A stretch of 64,000 nt of DNA from Mixophyes australis (lineage: Eukaryota > Chordata > Amphibia > Anura > Limnodynastidae): assembly GCA_036250195.1 (NCBI GenBank), contig JAVHZZ010000010.1, forward strand, positions 76,317,423-76,381,422, read 5' to 3'. Positions 22,248-31,690 of the stretch are shown piece after piece. The stretch's first letter is position 1, and each line of letters starts with the position of its first letter. The notes under the pieces were generated by a model. That model had not been told where the DNA came from, made no database searches, and worked only from the letters and a program-made list of their open reading frames with translations. The position numbers were made by a program, and so were the translations under genes.

Positions 22248-24260
22248 TGTCACGGGCACTAGGAGTCTTTACCCAGGGATCACCAGGTGGTAGGCTTACC
22301 AGAGCAATGTAGATGGTAATAGGGTACTCTGGTAGCTGGGTGATCACGGAACAGGAAATGGTAACTGATGAGATGCTCAGGAAAGTCTATGACTAGCAGC
22401 ACTGGTAATATGGAGGTATTAATACACGAGGAACTGTATGGACAAGGGCACGTGAAGGTAGTCAGTGGTCTGCGATAGCAAGTTGTACCACTGCTATAGT
22501 GAGGAGGAATGTCCAACAGAGACAAGGAGGTGATGAGAGTCAGCGGTCTGCGGATAGCAAGTTGTACCGCTGTCTGAGTGAAGGAATGGAATCCAAGTGG
22601 AGGTATCCGGGTAGTCAGTGGTCTGCGGTAGCAAGTTGTACCACTGCTATGTGAGAGGATACTGGAACAGGTGATACAGGAAACAGGGATCAGTGGTCTG
22701 TCATGAGCAAGTTGTACCACTGAATATATATGTGAGGAGGTGCACGGGGAGAGACTGCAACACAGGATATACACAGGCACCTTATACACGATCCACAGTA
22801 ATATGCACAATATATATATATAAATGACTGAGCAGTTCTGCAAATCTAGAAAGTCACTTGAAATAGTCCAGCACAAGATAACACAGTCAATGATGGCAAA
22901 AGACTCAGCGGATAGCAGACTCCAGAGAGAACCAAACACAGTCCAGCAAGATATGCAATACACCAGCACAGTCAATGAGAAGTATGCATACCGTGGTTCA
23001 GAAGCAGGCAGTCAGATAGGAGTGCAGCGATACCTGAGCGGCAGGAGGCCGACTGTATGAGAAGTCCCTGGATGGATGCGGCAGCGGTCTAGTAGGTGCA
23101 GCGCACAGGTAAGTAAACCAACAGGGACACGAATCCACAGGAATCAGTAATACGTGGAACTGGACTCATAGAAGACCCAGGAGAATGGAGATGATCCAGC
23201 AGAGGAGTAGTTGTTGAGATACGAATCCAATGCTGACAGGAGGGTAGAGACCAGTGGAACACGTGAAGGCGTGGAGAGCGGATCAGCAGGAGATGGACGA
23301 TAGCGCTGACCACAGCAGCAGGACTCTGCGGGCACACGGAGGTAACCAGTAGCAACCAAAGGTACCAACAGCGATGGGACACAGGAGAGCAGAGCAGACC
23401 AGGAGCTGTTGATCACGAAGTGTAGCAGATGGCAATGAAAGCAGCAGTCTCGAGGAAAACACAGAAGAGCTGAGATGAGTCTGCAGTGCACAGGGCAGCG
23501 GATAGGAATCAGCTAACAGTCACGATAATGAACACAGGCAAGTTGCAAGCAGGAGACTGTAGTGCACGGAGGCAGCGGATAGGAATCAGCTAGCAGTCAC
23601 GATGATGAACACAGGCGAGTTGCAAGCAGGAGACTGTAGTGCACGGAGGCAGCGGATAGGAATCAGCAAACAGACTTGATGAGGAGCAGGTGAGTGGAAG
23701 TGAAGTAAAAGCTGGAGTGCACGGAGGCAGCGGATAGCAATGAGCAAACAGTCCCAATGATATACAATAGCGTTGAAGTGGTTTAGAAGACTGTAGTGCA
23801 CGGAGGCAGCGGATAGGAATCAGCAAACAGTCACAATGATATATAATAGCATTGAAGTGGTTTAGAAGACTGTAGTGCACGGAGGCAGCGGATAGGAATC
23901 AGCAAACAGTCACGATGATACAGTTGATGGTAGAAGTGGTATGGGAACCACAGTAGTAGAAGTGGTTTGGAAACCACAGGGATAGAAGTGGTTTGGAAAC
24001 CACAGGAATCAGCAGCGCTGAATACACGAGGAATGCAGGAACACCTTCAGAGACTCATGGGGAATGAGACTCCAAGATCAGGCAACGTGGTGTTGACCAC
24101 AGGTGCTTAATATAGGGAGTGTTGCCTGATCTGCCAATTGAGTTAAAGGAACATACACTGAAGAATAGGAAAGGGCTGCGCATGCGCAGACCCTCAGGAT
24201 GGCGGACGGCCACGGTTCCTAAATGTCCGAGAAGAGGCACTCACGGTCCGGTGAGTGACA
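22248..24260 (-). repeat. 3' LTR of the chromovirus
   Basis: 2,013 bp, the downstream LTR in element orientation. I found two differences from the other LTR (23015 vs 29284; 23527 vs 29796). Judged by its TATA box, U3 is only about 180 bp and R+U5 about 1.8 kb. It holds four hairpin units (22463-22493, 22541-22572, 22616-22646, 22691-22722), about six tandem units of about 77 bp around cacggaggcagcggatagg (23480-23930), and three palindromes of type GTGGTTTGGAAACCAC (23936-24003). The last 22 codons of pol lie in it. Confidence 0.95.
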
Positions 24261-27200
24261 GTACCCCCCCTTTTAAAGGTGGGCACAGAACGCCTGGAAC
24301 CGGGCTTGTCCGGATTTTTGGAATAAAACTTCTTCAAAAGGGCAGGAGCATTAAGATCTTCAGCTTTGATCCAAGAGCGCTCCTCAGGACCAAAGCCCTT
24401 CCAATGAACGAGGAAATGAAGACCTCCTCGCGAAATTTTTGCGTCTAGCACCTCAGTAATCTCGAAATCCTCCTCCTGATGGACTTGAACTGGCTGCGGA
24501 GCTGAGGGAGGAGTTGAGAAACGGTTGATAATCAGAGGTTTGAGCAAGGATACGTGGAAGGCATTAGAAATCCGAAGATTCTTAGGAAGAAGAAGTCTCA
24601 CACATACTGGATTGATTACTTGAATGATCCTATATGGACCAATAAAACGAGGGGCGAATTTCATGGATGGAACCTTCAAACGAATATTTTTGGTGGATAA
24701 CCAGACACGATCTCCAATTTTTAGTGGGGGAATAGCCCGCCTCTTCTTATCTGCGAAAGATTTATATTTGATAGATGTCTTCTTTAAACAGGTTTTGACC
24801 TGAGACCAGATATTTTTAAAGGTCTGACAAACAGTTTCCACCGCAGGAACTTGGGTGGGCGGGAGGGCAGGAAATTCCGGAAAAGACGGATGGTGACCGT
24901 AGACCACAAAAAATGGAGTTTTGGATGATGACTCATGATACATGTTGTTATGGGCGAATTCAGCCCAAGGAAGCAACTCTACCCAGTTGTCTTGATTGGC
25001 TGAAGAGAACATCCTTATAAAAGTCTCAAGATCTTGATTGACACGTTCAGTTTGTCCGTTAGATTGCGGATGGTAAGAAGATGAGAGTGCTAATCGTATG
25101 CCCAAGGTTTTACAAAGGGCTCGCCAGAATCTGGAAACGAATTGTACTCCTCTATCAGACACAATCTCAGACGGACATCCATGGATACGGAAGATCTCTT
25201 TAATGAAATGTTCAGCCAGGATGGACGAGGAAGGCAAACCAGGCAGAGGGATGAAATGAGCCATCTTCGAAAATCTGTCCACCACCACCCAAATAGTGTT
25301 ATGATTCTTACTAGGTGGTAAGTCAGTAACGAAATCCATACTAATATGGGTCCATGGTTTGGACGGAATGGGTAGTGGTCGTAGCAACCCTGCTGTAGTT
25401 CTACGGGAGGATTTGAACTGAGAACATAGTTCACAGGAAGCAATGAACTCTTTGACGTCTCTCCTCATTGAAGGCCACCAGTAACTTCGAGAGAGGATCT
25501 CAAAGGTCTTGTGTTCACCGGCGTGTCCAGAAAAACGAGAGGCATGGAACCACGAAAGGATTTTCCTCCTTAGAGTAGGAGGCACGAGGGTCTTCCCAAA
25601 TGGTAGCGTTTTGGTGGATGAAGCAGCCAGTGAGATACATTTGGGATCTAGAATGGTATGGTTGGAAACCTCTTCTATGTCAGAGGACGTCACAAAAGCT
25701 CTAGATAAAGCATCAGCTTTTTTGTTCTTGGCAGCTGGTTTGAAGGTAATTATTAATTCAAAACGGGAAAAGAAAAGAGACCATCTTGCTTGACGAGGGT
25801 TCAAGCATTGGGCAGACTGGAGATATGACAAGTTCTTATGATCCGTGAAGATCGTCACCGGATGGCGAGCTCCCTCCAATAAGTATCTCCATTCCTCTAA
25901 TGCGGCTTTGATAGCCAGTAATTCCTTGTCCCCGATGGTATAATTCTTCTCTGCGGGCAGGAGACCCCGAGAATAGAAGGCACAAGGATGGAACTTTTGC
26001 TGTTCAGAGCGTTGGGAGAGAATAGCTCCTAAGCCCACATTAGAGGCATCTACTTCTAGAAAGAAGGGGAGTGTCACATCAGGCTGTCGAAGGATTGGAG
26101 CCGAAGAGAAGGACTCTTTTAGTGTTTGAAAGGCTTGAAGAGCCTCAGGTGACCATTGCTTAGGATTAGCCCCTTTTCGAGTCAGGGCCACAATAGGAGA
26201 TGCAATGGAGGAAAAGTCTTGAATGAAGCGTCTATAGTAATTGGCAAAACCTAAAAAACGCTGGATAGCACGAAGAGTAGTTGGCTGGGGCCAATGTAGT
26301 ACAGCACTCACTTTGTCTGGATCCATCTTCAGGCCAACTCCGGAAACTATATACCCCAAGAATGGAATCTGGGGTAATTCGAATGAACATTTTTCTAATT
26401 TACAGAACAATGAATTTTTCCGTAGTCTGGAGAGGACTTCAGCCACATGTAGGTGGTGAGAAGGCAGGTCCTGTGAAAAGATCAATATGTCGTCCAGGTA
26501 GACGACGACACATACATATAATAAGTCCCGAAAGATCTCATTGATGAAGCCTTGAAAAACAGCGGGGGCATTACACAGCCCGAAAGGCATTACCAGATAT
26601 TCGTAATGCCCGTCTCTGGTGTTAAACGCTGTCTTCCATTCGTCACCGGAACGGATTCTGATTAAATTATAGGCACCACGAAGATCCAACTTAGTAAAGA
26701 TACGGGCTCCCTTGATGCGATCGAATAGCTCAGTGATCAGCGGAATGGGATACCGATTCTTGATAGTAATGGCATTGAGTCCACGAAAATCTATGCAAGG
26801 GCGTAATGATCCATCCTTCTTTTTGACGAAGAAGAACCCAGCTCCAGCGGGCGAGGTGGAAGGTCGAATGAACCCACGCTGGAGGTTCTCCTGTATATAC
26901 TCAGAAGTAGCTTGAGTCTCAGGTAACGAGAGTGGATAGACCCGGCCCCTGGGGGGAGTCTTGCCAGGAAGAAGGTCGATCGGACAATCCCAAGAACGAT
27001 GAGGAGGAAGACGTTCAGACTGAGCTTTATCAAAAACATCGGTAAATGAAGCATATTGAGGAGGGAGTCCCGATGAGGTAGATGATATGGAAGATTGCTG
27101 TACTTTGAGAGGAATGACTTGGGAAAGGCAATGATGGTGACATTCAGACCCCCAAGACGTGACTTGAGGGGTGCGCCAGTCAATCTGGGGAGAGTGACAC

Positions 27201-27595
27201 TGAAGCCATGGAAGGCCTAAGACAATCGGACTTGTCGTAACAGGAAGGATTAAAAACGATATTTCTTCATGATGCAGGGCACCAATCTGAAGGGTTACTG
27301 GAGACGTACTCTGGGTGATGAGACCGTTGATGAGACGTGATCCATCGATAGCCGTCACAGTAATGGGTGTTTTTAAGGTAATCACTGGTAGAGACCATTG
27401 CTTTACTAATGATTTGGAAATGAAATTTCCTGCTGCTCCGGAATCAATCAATGCCTGTGACTCAAAGGTTTTAGTAGCAAAGGAAATTGTAACATCAAAA
27501 GCGCAGATTTTAGATTTCATAGAAGATGGAGAGGACTCCAGGGACCCTAACTTCACCTCTCCAGAACTAGTTAGGGCCTGGCATTTCCCGATCTC
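24194..27595 (-). CDS. pol: pol polyprotein (PR-RT-RNaseH-IN-chromodomain)
   Basis: Open from 27595 to the stop at 24194-24196. There is no ATG near the start (the codon at 27556 is GTG), so it is probably made by -1 frameshifting from gag. Counting residues from 27556: protease LIDSGA (D38); reverse transcriptase with KLDLRGAY (D291) and YLDD (353-356); RNase H with D503, E545, D572 and D615; integrase with H671/H678/C708/C711 zinc finger and catalytic D741, D801, E837 (35 residues between the last two); chromodomain about 1028-1077 with FLVHWKGF. The final 20 or so residues are encoded by the LTR. No break or missing catalytic residue seen. Product functions: virion protein maturation, cDNA synthesis, integration, and chromatin targeting. 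Confidence 0.95.
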   Translation of the reverse strand, partial: EIGKCQALTSSGEVKLGSLESSPSSMKSKICAFDVTISFATKTFESQALIDSGAAGNFISKSLVKQWSLPVITLKTPITVTAIDGSRLINGLITQSTSPVTLQIGALHHEEISFLILPVTTSPIVLGLPWLQCHSPQIDWRTPQVTSWGSECHHHCLSQVIPLKVQQSSISSTSSGLPPQYASFTDVFDKAQSERLPPHRSWDCPIDLLPGKTPPRGRVYPLSLPETQATSEYIQENLQRGFIRPSTSPAGAGFFFVKKKDGSLRPCIDFRGLNAITIKNRYPIPLITELFDRIKGARIFTKLDLRGAYNLIRIRSGDEWKTAFNTRDGHYEYLVMPFGLCNAPAVFQGFINEIFRDLLYVCVVVYLDDILIFSQDLPSHHLHVAEVLSRLRKNSLFCKLEKCSFELPQIPFLGYIVSGVGLKMDPDKVSAVLHWPQPTTLRAIQRFLGFANYYRRFIQDFSSIASPIVALTRKGANPKQWSPEALQAFQTLKESFSSAPILRQPDVTLPFFLEVDASNVGLGAILSQRSEQQKFHPCAFYSRGLLPAEKNYTIGDKELLAIKAALEEWRYLLEGARHPVTIFTDHKNLSYLQSAQCLNPRQARWSLFFSRFELIITFKPAAKNKKADALSRAFVTSSDIEEVSNHTILDPKCISLAASSTKTLPFGKTLVPPTLRRKILSWFHASRFSGHAGEHKTFEILSRSYWWPSMRRDVKEFIASCELCSQFKSSRRTTAGLLRPLPIPSKPWTHISMDFVTDLPPSKNHNTIWVVVDRFSKMAHFIPLPGLPSSSILAEHFIKEIFRIHGCPSEIVSDRGVQFVSRFWRALCKTLGIRLALSSSYHPQSNGQTERVNQDLETFIRMFSSANQDNWVELLPWAEFAHNNMYHESSSKTPFFVVYGHHPSFPEFPALPPTQVPAVETVCQTFKNIWSQVKTCLKKTSIKYKSFADKKRRAIPPLKIGDRVWLSTKNIRLKVPSMKFAPRFIGPYRIIQVINPVCVRLLLPKNLRISNAFHVSLLKPLIINRFSTPPSAPQPVQVHQEEDFEITEVLDAKISRGGLHFLVHWKGFGPEERSWIKAEDLNAPALLKKFYSKNPDKPGSRRSVPTFKRGGTVTHRTVSASSRTFRNRGRPPS
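24264..24274 (-). promoter_or_regulatory. Polypurine tract
   Basis: On minus AAAAGGGGGGG, followed by TAC and the LTR start TGTCAC. Position and composition fit the plus-strand DNA primer site. Confidence 0.85.
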
Positions 27596-28503
27596 TTAGG
27601 GCAGGAGTTGAGAACATGAGTGGAATCAGCACAATAGATACAGAGTCTATTCTTGACTCTTCGTTTCCTCTCCTCAGAAGATAATTTGGAACGTCCTATC
27701 TCCATGGGAATCACAGTGGGTGACACAGGACGAAATTGAGGGTTAGAACGAAGAGGTGCTTTAGCAGAAGTCGTTTTCTCAGCCTCTCTTTCACGAAATC
27801 TCATATCAACACGATGGCATAGAGAGATCAAATCCTCAAGTGACGAAGGAAGCTCCTGAGTAGTCAGTGCATCTTTAATTTTATCGGAGAGCCCCTGCCA
27901 GAAGGCGGCAACTAGGGCTTCAGTGTTCCACTGAAGTTCAGAGGCTAAGATCCTAAATTGAATGACGTACTGGCCTACTGTATGAGATCCTTGTCGCAGA
28001 CGGAGGATGCTGGAAGCAGCGGAGGTCACACGACCTGGTTCATCGAACACACTTCGGAATGTAGAAATGAATTTGGCACTATCTTGTAGTATTGGATCGT
28101 TTCTCTCCCACAGAGGGGAGGCCCAAGCCAGGGCTTGTCCTGAAAACAAAGAGATAAGATAGGCCACTCTGGAACGATGGGTAGAAAAATTTTGAGGTTG
28201 GAGCTCAAAATGGACTGAACATTGGTTGAGGAAACCCCTACAAGTTTTGGGGTCTCCATCGTACTTTGACGGAGTAGGCAGGTGAAGCGTGGAAGCTGTA
28301 GACACCTGGGATGGCAATGGGGAAACGGAGGAAAGCACAGGAGCCTCAGTAGTAGCTGTCACAGTCTGTCCAGATGTTCCTTGGGAGGTTAATGACTGAT
28401 AACACTGAAGTAACAGCTGTTGGCGGGCATCCTGTTGCTCCACACGGCTAACCAGATGCTGCAGCATCTCTTTGGCAGTAGGTTCCGTATCTGGGTCTGT
28501 CAT
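27571..28503 (-). CDS. gag: gag polyprotein
   Basis: 310 residues from ATG at 28503-28501 to TAA at 27573-27571. It starts only 13 bases after the LTR. The middle (YDGDPKTCRGFLNQC... through LRQGSHTVGQYVIQFRILAS) is the capsid-like region shared by Ty3/Gypsy Gag and its domesticated relatives PEG10 and RTL1. The C-terminus has one canonical CCHC zinc knuckle, CIYCADSTHVLNSC (CX2CX4HX4C), for RNA binding. Forms the virus-like particle and packages genomic RNA. The last 25 bases overlap the open pol frame. No internal stop. Confidence 0.93.
   Translation of the reverse strand: MTDPDTEPTAKEMLQHLVSRVEQQDARQQLLLQCYQSLTSQGTSGQTVTATTEAPVLSSVSPLPSQVSTASTLHLPTPSKYDGDPKTCRGFLNQCSVHFELQPQNFSTHRSRVAYLISLFSGQALAWASPLWERNDPILQDSAKFISTFRSVFDEPGRVTSAASSILRLRQGSHTVGQYVIQFRILASELQWNTEALVAAFWQGLSDKIKDALTTQELPSSLEDLISLCHRVDMRFREREAEKTTSAKAPLRSNPQFRPVSPTVIPMEIGRSKLSSEERKRRVKNRLCIYCADSTHVLNSCPKRSGNARP
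27583..27589 (-). promoter_or_regulatory. -1 ribosomal frameshift slippery heptamer
   Basis: On minus, G GGA AAT in the gag frame, i.e. X XXY YYZ. It lies within the 25-base gag/pol overlap, 9 bases before the gag stop. A -1 slip there enters the pol frame. The same type of heptamer (G GGA AAC) drives frameshifting in PEG10, a Gypsy-derived gene (family knowledge). I did not model the downstream pseudoknot. Confidence 0.8.
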
Positions 28504-28516
28504 GGCCTGATCTTAC
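28504..28516 (-). promoter_or_regulatory. Self-priming primer-binding site
   Basis: The bases right after the 5' LTR read GTAAGATCAGGCC on minus. They do not start with TGG, so no tRNA 3' CCA can pair. AAGATCAGGC is exactly complementary to GCCTGATCTT at 30352-30343 on minus, about 31 bases after the LTR TATA box, i.e. at the expected RNA 5' end. This is the Tf1 arrangement. Confidence 0.82.
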
Positions 28517-30529
28517 TGTCACGGGCACTAGGAGTCTTTACCCAGGGATCACCAGGTGGTAGGCTTACCAGAGCAATGTAGATGGTAATAGGGTACTCTG
28601 GTAGCTGGGTGATCACGGAACAGGAAATGGTAACTGATGAGATGCTCAGGAAAGTCTATGACTAGCAGCACTGGTAATATGGAGGTATTAATACACGAGG
28701 AACTGTATGGACAAGGGCACGTGAAGGTAGTCAGTGGTCTGCGATAGCAAGTTGTACCACTGCTATAGTGAGGAGGAATGTCCAACAGAGACAAGGAGGT
28801 GATGAGAGTCAGCGGTCTGCGGATAGCAAGTTGTACCGCTGTCTGAGTGAAGGAATGGAATCCAAGTGGAGGTATCCGGGTAGTCAGTGGTCTGCGGTAG
28901 CAAGTTGTACCACTGCTATGTGAGAGGATACTGGAACAGGTGATACAGGAAACAGGGATCAGTGGTCTGTCATGAGCAAGTTGTACCACTGAATATATAT
29001 GTGAGGAGGTGCACGGGGAGAGACTGCAACACAGGATATACACAGGCACCTTATACACGATCCACAGTAATATGCACAATATATATATATAAATGACTGA
29101 GCAGTTCTGCAAATCTAGAAAGTCACTTGAAATAGTCCAGCACAAGATAACACAGTCAATGATGGCAAAAGACTCAGCGGATAGCAGACTCCAGAGAGAA
29201 CCAAACACAGTCCAGCAAGATATGCAATACACCAGCACAGTCAATGAGAAGTATGCATACCGTGGTTCAGAAGCAGGCAGTCAAATAGGAGTGCAGCGAT
29301 ACCTGAGCGGCAGGAGGCCGACTGTATGAGAAGTCCCTGGATGGATGCGGCAGCGGTCTAGTAGGTGCAGCGCACAGGTAAGTAAACCAACAGGGACACG
29401 AATCCACAGGAATCAGTAATACGTGGAACTGGACTCATAGAAGACCCAGGAGAATGGAGATGATCCAGCAGAGGAGTAGTTGTTGAGATACGAATCCAAT
29501 GCTGACAGGAGGGTAGAGACCAGTGGAACACGTGAAGGCGTGGAGAGCGGATCAGCAGGAGATGGACGATAGCGCTGACCACAGCAGCAGGACTCTGCGG
29601 GCACACGGAGGTAACCAGTAGCAACCAAAGGTACCAACAGCGATGGGACACAGGAGAGCAGAGCAGACCAGGAGCTGTTGATCACGAAGTGTAGCAGATG
29701 GCAATGAAAGCAGCAGTCTCGAGGAAAACACAGAAGAGCTGAGATGAGTCTGCAGTGCACAGGGCAGCGGATAGGAATCAGCTAACAGTCACGATGATGA
29801 ACACAGGCAAGTTGCAAGCAGGAGACTGTAGTGCACGGAGGCAGCGGATAGGAATCAGCTAGCAGTCACGATGATGAACACAGGCGAGTTGCAAGCAGGA
29901 GACTGTAGTGCACGGAGGCAGCGGATAGGAATCAGCAAACAGACTTGATGAGGAGCAGGTGAGTGGAAGTGAAGTAAAAGCTGGAGTGCACGGAGGCAGC
30001 GGATAGCAATGAGCAAACAGTCCCAATGATATACAATAGCGTTGAAGTGGTTTAGAAGACTGTAGTGCACGGAGGCAGCGGATAGGAATCAGCAAACAGT
30101 CACAATGATATATAATAGCATTGAAGTGGTTTAGAAGACTGTAGTGCACGGAGGCAGCGGATAGGAATCAGCAAACAGTCACGATGATACAGTTGATGGT
30201 AGAAGTGGTATGGGAACCACAGTAGTAGAAGTGGTTTGGAAACCACAGGGATAGAAGTGGTTTGGAAACCACAGGAATCAGCAGCGCTGAATACACGAGG
30301 AATGCAGGAACACCTTCAGAGACTCATGGGGAATGAGACTCCAAGATCAGGCAACGTGGTGTTGACCACAGGTGCTTAATATAGGGAGTGTTGCCTGATC
30401 TGCCAATTGAGTTAAAGGAACATACACTGAAGAATAGGAAAGGGCTGCGCATGCGCAGACCCTCAGGATGGCGGACGGCCACGGTTCCTAAATGTCCGAG
30501 AAGAGGCACTCACGGTCCGGTGAGTGACA
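28517..30529 (-). repeat. 5' LTR of the chromovirus
   Basis: Same length as the 3' LTR, offset by 6,269. Carries the promoter that drives the element and a leader of about 1.85 kb between the predicted start site (near 30352) and gag. The hairpin units fall at 28732-28991, and the 77-bp tandem units at about 29749-30199. Confidence 0.95.
30343..30457 (-). promoter_or_regulatory. Chromovirus LTR promoter
   Basis: On minus: TATATTAA at 30383-30376; a perfect NRF-1 palindrome TGCGCATGCGCA at 30457-30446, about 63 bases upstream; and a YY1-like GGATGGCGG further upstream in plus view (ccatcc-type, near 30467). GATCAGGCAAC and GTTGCCTGATC form an inverted repeat either side of the TATA box. The start site is predicted near 30352 from TATA spacing. 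Confidence 0.7.
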
Positions 30530-30534
30530 TATAG

Positions 30535-31259
30535 CCTATGAGGAGAGCATCACCAGAGAGGGATCTTCTCCCTCCTATCACTGATTGTTTTTAAGCCTAT
30601 TGGCCATGAATGCGCAGTGAATAGACTGTCTCAGAACCTGGAAGTAAAGTTATAGCGATCGCTATCACTTTACTATAAACTCTACTATAACATCTTTGCT
30701 GGGACAGGCTGTTAGATAAATGGCAGCAGCTATCTGCCTGTGATCGTGGGTATATGTGAGAGATCCCGGTCTATTATAGTTCTGGGGACGATCAAGGTAA
30801 AAGACTATAGAGAGGATACCTATATTGACGGTACTATTCAATCTAGAGGAATATAGGATAGGATTCTTTTATAACACTAGAAGAATATGACCTAGTGGAA
30901 ACTATTTGTTAAGCCTCAATTTAGTGGCTTTATTGTTTTATAACCAATAAACCAATTTTTTTGTATCTATGTATATCAGTGTCTGGGTGCACCCGCCAAG
31001 ACTATATGAAAATACGTCCTGGAAATCCATATTGTTTCGCACTAATGTAGGGATTTTCTGATAAACTACTTGGGGATTTTTAAATCATGGTTATTCCTAT
31101 TTAAATATCCTATAAACTCAAGGAAAGATTCCTCTGTCCCTCTCCAAATGAAGAGTACATCACAAATGAATCTTTTCTAGAGTCAGGTTTGCTCCATAGC
31201 TATGTTCTGACCATATGGAGTGTTCCTTCCTCTTGCTCATGAACAAGTTTGTATAGCTA
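30535..31259. other. Flank of the chromovirus, nothing recognised
   Basis: Continues the host sequence interrupted at 22247. No exon or nameable repeat. Confidence 0.4.
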
Positions 31260-31690
31260 GGGGCACACCTAGTCCCCATGGCTGTACCTGTCATGCTTCA
31301 AATTGAAGGATTAGGATTCCAAGTTAGGTATGGACTTTTCTGCCGGGAGCCCGCAGTTCACAGCCCTCTAACTGCCACCTGACGTGACTAGCTGGGAAAA
31401 GATATCAGGAGGTAGGCACCAAATCAGAAGACACAAGCAGAGTCGGAATCAGGCTGAAGGTCGAGGTACCACATGCACAGGCTCCAAACAATAGACTGCA
31501 GTGGGGGTTATAGGCACAGGTTCCAAACGAGATAAGCCGGAGTCGGGGCCAGAAGCACAGGTTCAAATCAAGAGACAAAATTAAGTTATACAGTAATGCA
31601 GCAAATAATAGGGAAAGCTAGAGCAGGCAAGACTTCCCACTCTGACAGTGATTACTGCACGGAATGGGGTTGAAATAGCTGAGAGGGTTT
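31260..31690. repeat. Possible old LTR fragment
   Basis: GC-richer sequence with 'gggagcccgcag', recurrent 'cacaggttccaaac' and 'gcacaggttcaaatc' units, resembling the composition of the LTRs elsewhere in the window. No ends or duplication found. Confidence 0.3.

Larger units (their letters stand above)
22248..30529 (-). mobile_element. Complete Ty3/Gypsy chromovirus, Tf1/sushi-like
   Basis: An 8,282-bp element on minus. Identical-end LTRs (TGTCAC...GTGACA) bracket gag and pol, and TATAG occurs immediately outside both ends (22243-22247 and 30530-30534). pol carries protease, reverse transcriptase, RNase H, integrase and a C-terminal chromodomain, the chromovirus order. The primer site is not a tRNA complement but matches the predicted RNA 5' end, as in Tf1 and vertebrate sushi elements (family knowledge). 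gag and pol are in different frames with a slippery site between. All frames are open and the LTRs almost identical, so insertion is recent and the copy may be competent; activity is inference. Confidence 0.95.

Noticed and set aside
22280..22975. 231-codon minus-strand open frame, repeated identically at 28549-29244
   Set aside because: It lies wholly within the LTR repeats, has low-complexity content from the tandem hairpin units (recurrent PLTT/GTTCYRR-like strings) and no family match. Its duplication is only that of the LTR.
23480..23935. Regularly spaced repeats resembling a CRISPR array
   Set aside because: Units of about 77 bp vary, the 'spacers' are also repeated, and they are inside a retrotransposon LTR of a vertebrate genome.
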